From the NCBI GenBank assembly GCA_038049695.1, contig CP142461.1:40907501-40971500 (forward strand): a stretch of DNA of 64,000 nucleotides, read 5' to 3'. Positions within the stretch are counted from its first letter, which is position 1. Each line of letters begins with the position of its first letter. The position numbers were made by a program, and so were the translations under genes. The stretch comes from Cinnamomum chago. Its lineage: Eukaryota > Streptophyta > Magnoliopsida > Laurales > Lauraceae. A model generated the notes under the pieces. The model saw nothing but the letters and a program-made list of their open reading frames with translations, was not told the origin of the DNA and searched no databases. Shown piece by piece: positions 57,431 through 64,000 of this stretch.

Positions 57431-59190
57431 CTACTTGCTGTCCTTTTGAAAAGAAGGGAGATGAGAGCTGATTTTCTTCCAAATACAAAAGCCACCCCAA
57501 TGGATCCTTTGATTCCAGAACAAAGGGTCCCTAAGGTACCTTTCTCTGAACCAGATAGCCCACAAAGAATTTGCATTGATAGCAGACCAAGCCAGAAACC
57601 TTAAACATGCTTCATTGAATTCCTTCACCCGACGAAGGCCCAACCCTCCCTCAGCTTTAGGAAGATAGACTAAATCCCATCTGACTAGGTTGGCTTTCAG
57701 TTTGTCAAAAATCCCATCTGACTAGGTTGGCTTTCAGTTTGTCCGAGTTAGTTGACCAAAGGAATTTTCGCATTAAACGCTCAACTTGAAGACAAGTTTT
57801 GCTGGGAAGGGGAAGGACAAGAGCTATTTAGAGAGGAATGGAAGCTAGCACGTCTTATTAGAGTCAGCCTTCCTTCAAATGAGAGGCATTTCATCTTCCA
57901 ACCTGCCAACCTTGATCTTATGGAATCCAGCATTTGGCTAAAATGTCTGCACCTAGCAGTTCCAAAGAATAGAGGCACTCCAAGGTAAACCGCAGGAAGA
58001 GGGGCTATATTGATCTGCAGGAGCCCAGAGATCATATTGGCTTTCCGGACGCTGCACTTGCCAAGATTAAGGTGGCTTTTCTGAAGATTGAAACGTTGGC
58101 CTGAGGAGTCTTGATACAAATGGAGCAAATCTTGAAGCCGCCTGAGCCCCCTTTTATAGCCTTTAAGAAAAACCAGAATGTCGTCAGCATAGATTAAGTG
58201 ACAGGGAGTAAAGCTAACCTGGTAGATAGGAAATATGGAACCTTTGAGCCTTAGCTCTTCCACTTTCTGGCTGAGGATCTCTTCTGCTAGGCTGAAGAGA
58301 TAACGAGAGAGCGGATCACCTTGGTGCAGCCCGCAAGAAGTACTGAAAAAACTACTAGGACATTTGTTTACCAGAACCGATCCTCTGCAAGTGCAAACTA
58401 GCACTCTCATAAGATTGATCCACTTTGAAGAGAAGTTAAAATATTGGAGAGCCCTGAACAAAAAGTTCCTTTGGAGCTTGTCAAAAGCCTTAGAGATATC
58501 CAATTTCATACAGACCCCGCCCCCCCCCCCCCCCTCTGGTAGAAGACTTGAGGCTTTGAAGGAGATCATGGGCTAGGGCTACATGATGATGGATAGTTCT
58601 TCCTTTGACAGAGGCAAACTGGTGTTTGGAGATCAGGAGAGGGAGAATGTTTGAGAGCCTGAAAGCCAGGATTTTTTAGATTATTTCGTAGGAAAAATTA
58701 AGGAGGCTGATGGGTCTATAACCATAGAAAGTAGTAGGGGATTGCTTTTTAGGAAGAAGAGTCAAGAAGAAAGCATTGGTTGTTCTAAGCAATTTGCCTA
58801 TGCTGAAAAAATGAGAGACAACCTTGATGACATCAGGACCTACGATCTCTCAGCAGTGGGTGAAGAAAACCCCCGAAAAACCATCTGGCCCTGGGGAGCT
58901 GGATCTCTTAAGACTAAAGACAACTTCTTTAATTTCAATTATAGAGGGGACTGCCACCAAGATAGTATTCTGTTCTTTACAAACAGCAGACCCAGGTCTA
59001 TTAAAAAGAGCTTCATCTGGGACTGAGGAGGACTGCATCAAGTTAGAGAGAAAGAGCATGCTTCATTTCTAATTTTCTCCGCATCCTCTATGATGATCCC
59101 ATCTACTGATATTCTGTCAAACCTATTAATCGAGCTCCTGGATTTAGCAGACAAGTGGAAGAACTTGGTATTTTTACCCCCACCTTTTAA
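57431..59190 (-). pseudogene. LINE ORF2 reverse transcriptase
   Basis: From the N-terminal side: KRSSSPGPDGFSGVFF (about 58880), then stops, then RT fingers and palm from 58569: MKLDISKAFDKL, GDPLSRYLFSLAEEIL and the catalytic LIYADDILVF, then LGVPLFFGTARCRHF and GWKMKCLSFEGRLTLI. A G-run in sense (plus-strand C's at about 58518-58533) sits just before MKLDISKAFD and is probably length-mutated. The frame breaks again at a 37-bp tandem duplication (57674-57747). The end (WFRERYLRDPLFWNQ) is cut by the solo LTR. YADD is intact. Confidence 0.92.
57674..57747. repeat. 37-bp tandem duplication in the LINE
   Basis: ATCCCATCTGACTAGGTTGG recurs 37 bases apart (57674 and 57711) with identical following bases. 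37 is not a multiple of 3, so it shifts ORF2. Confidence 0.95.
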
Positions 59191-60254
59191 CTATCTGATT
59201 TTAGATTTTTGCTTCCAATGGACTGCCTCAGCTTTGAGCCAGTTGTGAAGGGAGGATTTGCTAGAATTAAGGGGCAACAAGAGAGACTCACTGGGATTGG
59301 AATCATATAGGGATTGAGCTTCCATCACCTGCTTTTCTGCATCAGCTATATTCTGCTTGGGCTGCCCAAAGACCTCATAGTTCCAAATCTTCAATTTTCT
59401 TTTGAGAAATTTGAGCTTTTGGGCTAGGATATACTGAGGGGAGCGACTGCAAGGAATGACCCAACTGTCCTTTACCAGGGAGATGAAAGAGTCATGGGAA
59501 AGCCACATCTCTTCAACTTTAAAGGGGGCATTCTTAGGGGGAGGACTAGATCTGTGAGACAGCAAAAGAGGGTTGTGGTTTGAAGAGATTCTAGGAAGAT
59601 GAGAGGCAAGAGGGTCTACAAATTGATCCAACCAGGCATTATTGGCCAATGCACAGTCTAGCCTAGCTGCAACATAGGAGTTACCTTGCCTGTTATTAGC
59701 CCAAGTGAATCTATTCCCTCTAAACCCAAGATCTTTGAAGCCTGCAGCAAGCACCATATCTGAGAACTCCTTGATTGAGGTTTGCGAGGGGGGGGGGGGG
59801 GGGAGATGCTGAATTTCTCTGAAGCCAAGAGGATGGCATTGAAGTCGCCTTTTACTGCCCAGGGAAGAGCTATGGATGATGTGTTGACCAGATAATCCCA
59901 AAGGATCCTCTTTTGTCTGTAGTCTGTAGAGCCATAAACCCCTATAATCAAGCTGGAAGAAGAAAACGGGATATCTGTGACTTGGATGGAGATATGTTGA
60001 TTAGATAGATCAAGAAGAGAGAAGCTAAGATTGGTGTTATATTTGCAAAAGCACCAAAGAGAATTATTAGGGTTGCAGAATGACTGGGTATATCCGAAAG
60101 ATTGGACAACAGGGAAAATAAGAGAGCCTGAAGGAATCTTAGGCTCGGATAGAAAAATGATATTTGGAGAATGGGAAGCTATGAGGTGGAGCAGCAATGT
60201 TTGAGTAGGGGCATTACCAATCCCCCTGCAATACTAGAGAAGGACCTTAGACAT
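59191..60254 (-). pseudogene. LINE ORF2 endonuclease (APE type)
   Basis: The ATG at 60254-60252 (MSKVLL) is followed by TAG at 60236-60234 where plant LINEs have tryptophan (WNCRGIGN; here stop then YCRGIGN). Catalytic motifs: LSEPK, GDFN in AVKGDFNAILL, and SNHNPLL where the family has SDHNPLL, so the catalytic Asp is Asn. A C-run in sense (plus-strand G's near 59790-59804) splits the frame into 60197-59658 and 59901-59191. The linker (NYEVFGQPKQNI) leads to RT. Endonuclease would nick the target DNA; this copy should not. Confidence 0.9.
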
Positions 60255-61072
60255 TAGAGAAGATGGAGGAGGGAGAGCTAGTGGAACTCCTAGTTTTGGG
60301 ACCTAGGGAGGTTGGGCCTCTGTTCTTTGTTTTCCTTCTCCCTTTTACCTTAAAGGGAGTTAGATCGACCACTAGAGAAGAAACTGAAATAACCTCAACT
60401 CCAACTTGAGAATCTTGGGTAATATAGTTGGGCTCTGTAGGGATAGGAGGAGGAATTCCTGTGTTGTGGGAGGCTATGGTAGTAACCTTTGGGGCATTAG
60501 GAACCTCTGTTGAGGCTTGGGGACCAAGGTCTGAAGGCTCAGAGGATTTCTGGTAGGCTGAGAGGTTTTTGGATTTAGATGTTGAGAGGATAGGGTCTGC
60601 TAAGGAGGGGTATTCTAGAACAGAGAAATGATTAAAGCAATCTATGGTAGGTGCTGGATATTTCTCCTTATTTTCCAAGATGGTGTCAGGAGGGGGAGAC
60701 ATAACAACGGTTTCATATTAAAGGACTGAATTTGAATTGGGACCAGGTTTAAGGGAGCCAGAGATAGGGAGGGCAGGGGAGCTTGAGGAAGGGGTAGGGG
60801 GGATTAGGGGAGAGGGTGCAGGTCCCGAGGAGTTTGCCGCAGGGTGGCCCTTAGTAAGCTCATCTTTGTCACCCGGAGCTACTTCATCTGCTGAGGGCTA
60901 GGCTGAGGGTTGTGTTGAGGACTGATTATCAAAAACAGGGGTCTGAAGTGGAGGAGGCTTATAGGTGAATGGGAATTTAGAGGAAAGGCGGCCAGTAGAG
61001 AGGCATTCACTACATGGGATATTCTCACATAGGTGGCTGGACTATTAGGCAAAAATAGCCCTTGCTTTAGGC
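60247..61072 (-). pseudogene. LINE ORF1 C-terminal half
   Basis: Upstream part: CSECLSTGRLSSKF (about 60970-61010) is a zinc-knuckle remnant in which His and the last Cys are replaced (R and F). A proline/serine-rich stretch with stops at about 60898 and 60717 leads to the open piece 60702-60247 (VVDLTPFKVKGRRKTKNRG). It ends at 60247, overlapping the ORF2 start at 60254 by a few bases, as is usual. Confidence 0.7.
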
Positions 61073-62589
61073 CCCCAAAAAATAAGGCATCATAATATTA
61101 CATCATATTAAAGTCATCTTTTCACATTATAAAAAAGTATCAAAGAAACTTTCATCCTTATTTTTTCTCTCCAGAAAAATGAGGCCCCATAGTAGTAATT
61201 AGTATCCCATCTCACTAAAGTCATCTTTTCACATTCCAAAAAAATATTAGTGCAACTTTCATACTTATTTTTTCTCTCTCTAAAAAAAAGGCCTCATAAT
61301 AGTAATTAGTATCACATGTCACTAAAGTCGTCTTTTCACATTCCAAAAATCTATTAAAACAACTTTCATCCTTCTTTTTCCCTGTAGAGTGTCTTTTCAA
61401 ATCCCAACAAATCTCAAGCTACCTCCTCACCACCTCACCAATGAGGGTTTTTCAAATGAAAGTTTCTCTTATAGATTAATGAGTCACATTTAGTTCAGTT
61501 GTTTCTCACATAAGCATCCAACTGTTTCTCTTGCCATATTAAAAATGTCTTTATCAAAAGTTGAATCTCTACCAACACTTTTCCATCTAAGGGATTCTTA
61601 ACTCTCCCACCCTCTGTGTCTCTCATAGATTATCTTTCTCTATAATTACTTTTTTAAATTATTTGTAAAGTAATCTTCTGGAAGGATTTAATGATCTAGT
61701 TTTGTCTTTTTTTAATAATATATGTGAGTATTTTATATAATAATGTTATGTTATACCATTATTAACATGAACCCTAAGATCGTGAACATCATGATAATCA
61801 CATGTAAGATTTAATCTTAAATAAGTTGAAGAGTACCTCCAGACATCCTGATGCAGAGAGCTTTCCAATCCTGCTATCTGGTGCTGTTGTTGAGATCCGT
61901 CGAAGAAGAGGCTGGGTGAATGGTTTTGATTTCTCTCTCCTTGCCTATAAACCTTAATATGTTGAGTTTTTGTGTGTAGCCTTTGTGATGGACGAAAGGC
62001 TTTATTTATAGGAGGAGAGAGGACCGAATTCCCAATTAGGTTTACTTTAGATTTAATCTCAACTGTCCATCAAGGTAGAGAATATTATGGAACATATCTC
62101 ATTAGGAAACCGTTTTTGAGTAATTAATAGCATATATCCTATGAAAACGGAATCCTATAATGACCACACTTCTAGAAAGGTAAGGACTTGTGGTCCAAGT
62201 AATGAGCCTAAAAGTAATTTCCTTACATGTTAATCATAACTTACTAACTCAAATATAATCTTCTTTTTTTTCATATTGAAAAAGTTGCATCAAACTCGAA
62301 ACTCATCTGCATCTACAATCTTTGTGGCAAACAATGATAAATCATTAAATCATATTCTATTGTTCTATGCTTTTATAATTCTTTTAATTCCAAGCATGTA
62401 TTGTATGTTTATTATAGTTAGTGTTCACTTTATTTGTAAATATTATTAGTTATAATTTATAAATAATAAATACGTCTACTAGAAAATATAAATCTGGGTA
62501 CTCAAAACTTTAAAAAATACACAGAGAAGAATAGATAATTTGATGTCTCATTTAGAATTGTCGCTTCAAGCCTCAAATTGTGTCGAGCC
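61073..62589. mobile_element. Unclassified non-coding insert in LINE ORF1
   Basis: Separates the DUF4283 part from the zinc-knuckle remnant of the LINE. AGCCCT flanks both sides (61067-61072, 62590-62595), with mismatches if extended to 8 bp. No clear inverted ends: left TGCTTTAGGCCCCC, right complement GGCTCGACACAATTTGAGGC. It contains three 107-bp tandem units and, on the minus strand, TATAAATA near 62009 with a leader-like stretch. No protein domain. A hAT-like non-autonomous element is possible. Confidence 0.5.
61093..61400. repeat. Three 107-bp tandem units
   Basis: AAGTCATCTTTTCACATT (or AAGTCG...) at 61111, 61218 and 61325, each followed by an A-run, AACTTTCATCCTTATTTTTT and a GGCCTCATAATAGTAATTAG-like phrase. 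Confidence 0.93.
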
Positions 62590-63596
62590 AGCCCTCTATT
62601 CTCATATAACACTTCCACCTCTACCACTCCTCCTTCCAGATCCACCATTAAAGATGTCAGGTTAGGTTTTGCTACATCCAGATTAACCAAAACTCTAGTG
62701 AAGGATAGCATTTTCTGAGAAGCTGTGATTTCATCAAGGGGAAGAGGCTTGCTGATAAACCCTGCAATGGAGAGGAGAATGTCATTACTCCAATAATGGT
62801 ATGGAATGCCTTTGAGCCGGATCCAAACCTGGGTAACCGCCGGCCAAGAGCTAACATCCTGTTCAGGGGACCAGGGCTGAAGACTCTTTTCCATTATCAG
62901 GGGACTCCGACTAACCAAGCAGTCTCTGTCTTCCTTGGTATTGAATCTGAAAATGAAGAAGCTTCTCTCTGTGAGGGAAATAAGGCAAGGCCTTGATAAC
63001 CTCCAAGATTTTTGAACCCATTATTCTAATCCTTCCAAGGTAGGTCGCCGACCCACAAATTTCCCAATTGCAGAGAATGAGAAAGATTCCTTACAGTTTG
63101 CTACCATTTTTTTAGGAATCCTTAGAGTAAGCTTACCATCGATCCAGGCTGGAGGAGGAATGGATGGAGGAGCAGAGATAGTTGTGGGAGAGAAGAAGCT
63201 GGCATAGGACTTCTGAGGATGTTGTTCGTCTTAAGGAGGAGACTGCGCCTGTTGGTAGGTCAAGAGCTGGGCAGTATCCCATATCGGAGGATAGGGGGCC
63301 TGCGGTTTTGCGGTGGCCACTTGAAATAGGGGAAAAGATGGTCCAGCTGGTCCAGATGAATGCTTGTTGCTCGAAGGGAGATTGATGTTAGGGATCAGCG
63401 GGACAATGGAGGGGGTTGAAATGGGGGTAGGAAGAAGCGGGGCTGATTTAGACGCAGGATGAATCGAGGAGGGAGGGGTGATGGATGGGTCTAGGGTAGA
63501 ATTGGCAGATGGAAAGGGAGCAAGCACAGAATTTAGGCCTCGGATTTGTAGGGTTTCGGGGGGAGCAGGAGGGTCTGAGGGAGACACACCCATCAT
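62590..63596 (-). pseudogene. LINE ORF1 N-terminal half (DUF4283)
   Basis: The start MMGVSPSDPPAPPE at 63596 is 15 bases from the 5' end of the element. A proline/serine-rich region runs to TGA at 63231, then the same frame continues through KFVGRRPTLEGLE (about 63050, with a stop) into DUF4283: WSPEQDVSSWPAVTQVWIRL, GIPYHYWSND, TRVLVNLDVAKP and VEVEVLYEN. DUF4283 is the RNA-binding ORF1 domain of plant L1 elements. The frame enters the insert after YENRG. Confidence 0.88.
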
Positions 63597-63611
63597 TCGA
63601 TATTGAACTTG

Positions 63612-64000
63612 AGATGGCTACTTATATTGAAGAAAGTTACGAAGGAGATTCAAACGCATGCACTTTTTTACAAACATACACGTCGCTACTGCTTGGTGAT
63701 GATAGTGGAAGGCCTTTTGTTTTTTTTTTTATAAATATTTGCAACCTGGGCTGAGGTAGGGATGTAAATGGGTACCCGATTCTCCGATAACCCTGAGGTT
63801 CTGATCTGTTAAAAACCGGGTCTACGTCCTTATTTAGGCCCCGATAAGTAAATGGGTCCGGTTCCGGTTTCACCTTGGTTTGGACAGGTGAACCTGAGAC
63901 CCGACATATTACCTTAATTTTCGAAAATCTCTCATAAAAACTATGTTTTTATAATATCATTGTCTACCTAAACCCGGACCCGAATCCAAACCTGTCCCAT
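63612..64000. other. LINE right flank and degenerate GGGTACCCG-type repeat
   Basis: The first bases are the LINE target duplication. From about 63760, GGGTACCCGATTCTCCGATA, GGGTCCGGTTCCGG and ACCCGGACCCGAATCC recur in both orientations, a pattern common near the ends of plant DNA transposons. Cut by the window end; no gene. Confidence 0.4.

Larger units (their letters stand above)
53483..63611 (-). mobile_element. L1-type LINE, near full length, with two insertions
   Basis: On the minus strand: ORF1 (proline-rich start, DUF4283), ORF2 endonuclease, RT and zf-RVT, then a poly-A tail seen as T's at 53483-53492. The target duplication AGATGGCTACTT lies at 53473-53484 and again at 63612-63623; the last two T's of the left copy overlap the tail. 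Interrupted by a solo LTR (54433-57424) and a non-coding insert (about 61073-62589). About 5.6 kb is LINE. ORF2 has an early TAG, frameshifts at homopolymers and a 37-bp duplication, so it is dead. Confidence 0.93.

Overview
The window is plant nuclear DNA, an angiosperm by its retrotransposon families; I cannot name the species. It is a nested transposable-element block with no intact host gene. All recognisable proteins are retrotransposon-encoded (Ty3/gypsy chromovirus, Ty1/copia, L1-type LINE), and every one is broken. Several insertions can be bounded to the base because target-site duplications (TSDs) are visible, and some empty sites survive in a second copy of the host segment.

Layout. 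1-9814 and 29875-30727 are one old host or repeat segment ('segment A'). It is split by a 4.15-kb solo LTR (211-4363, TSD TAGTG), a SIRE-like solo LTR (5585-9487, TSD AAACA) that itself holds another solo LTR (7429-9446, TSD ATTAG), and a 20-kb Ty3/gypsy chromovirus on the minus strand (9815-29874, TSD ACATG). The chromovirus carries a non-autonomous LTR element in its gag (16431-23290, TSD GTATC) and a 2.66-kb LTR-like insert in its 5' LTR (26797-29456, TSD GTTAA). 30728-32017 is intergenic. 32018-47589 is a second copy of the non-autonomous family, rearranged (solo LTR, duplicated flank, partial LTR, interior, 3' LTR), with a copia element (34602-43113) inserted just after its primer site. 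47590-50389 holds a foldback MITE and 'segment B', a paralogue of segment A without most of its insertions. 50390-53472 is AT-rich non-coding DNA with one MITE. 53483-63611 is a minus-strand L1-type LINE split by a 3-kb solo LTR (54433-57424, TSD AATGA) and by a 1.5-kb non-coding insert (about 61073-62589). The window ends in a degenerate repeat.

How the parts relate. The non-autonomous family encodes nothing, but it keeps LTRs, a tRNA-iMet primer site and a polypurine tract. Its tract and U5 block resemble those of the copia element inserted in it, so it was probably moved in trans by a copia relative.

Most unusual signal. The interior of this non-autonomous family is a dense array of short inverted repeats, each with its own stem sequence (6-16 bp) but with loops sharing a degenerate motif (sense strand roughly AGTTATATCTTT). 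It occurs in both copies, and similar units occur in the LTRs of this family and of the copia element. A second cross-family pattern is a cluster of GC-rich palindromes just upstream of the LTR TATA box, using a different palindrome in different families.
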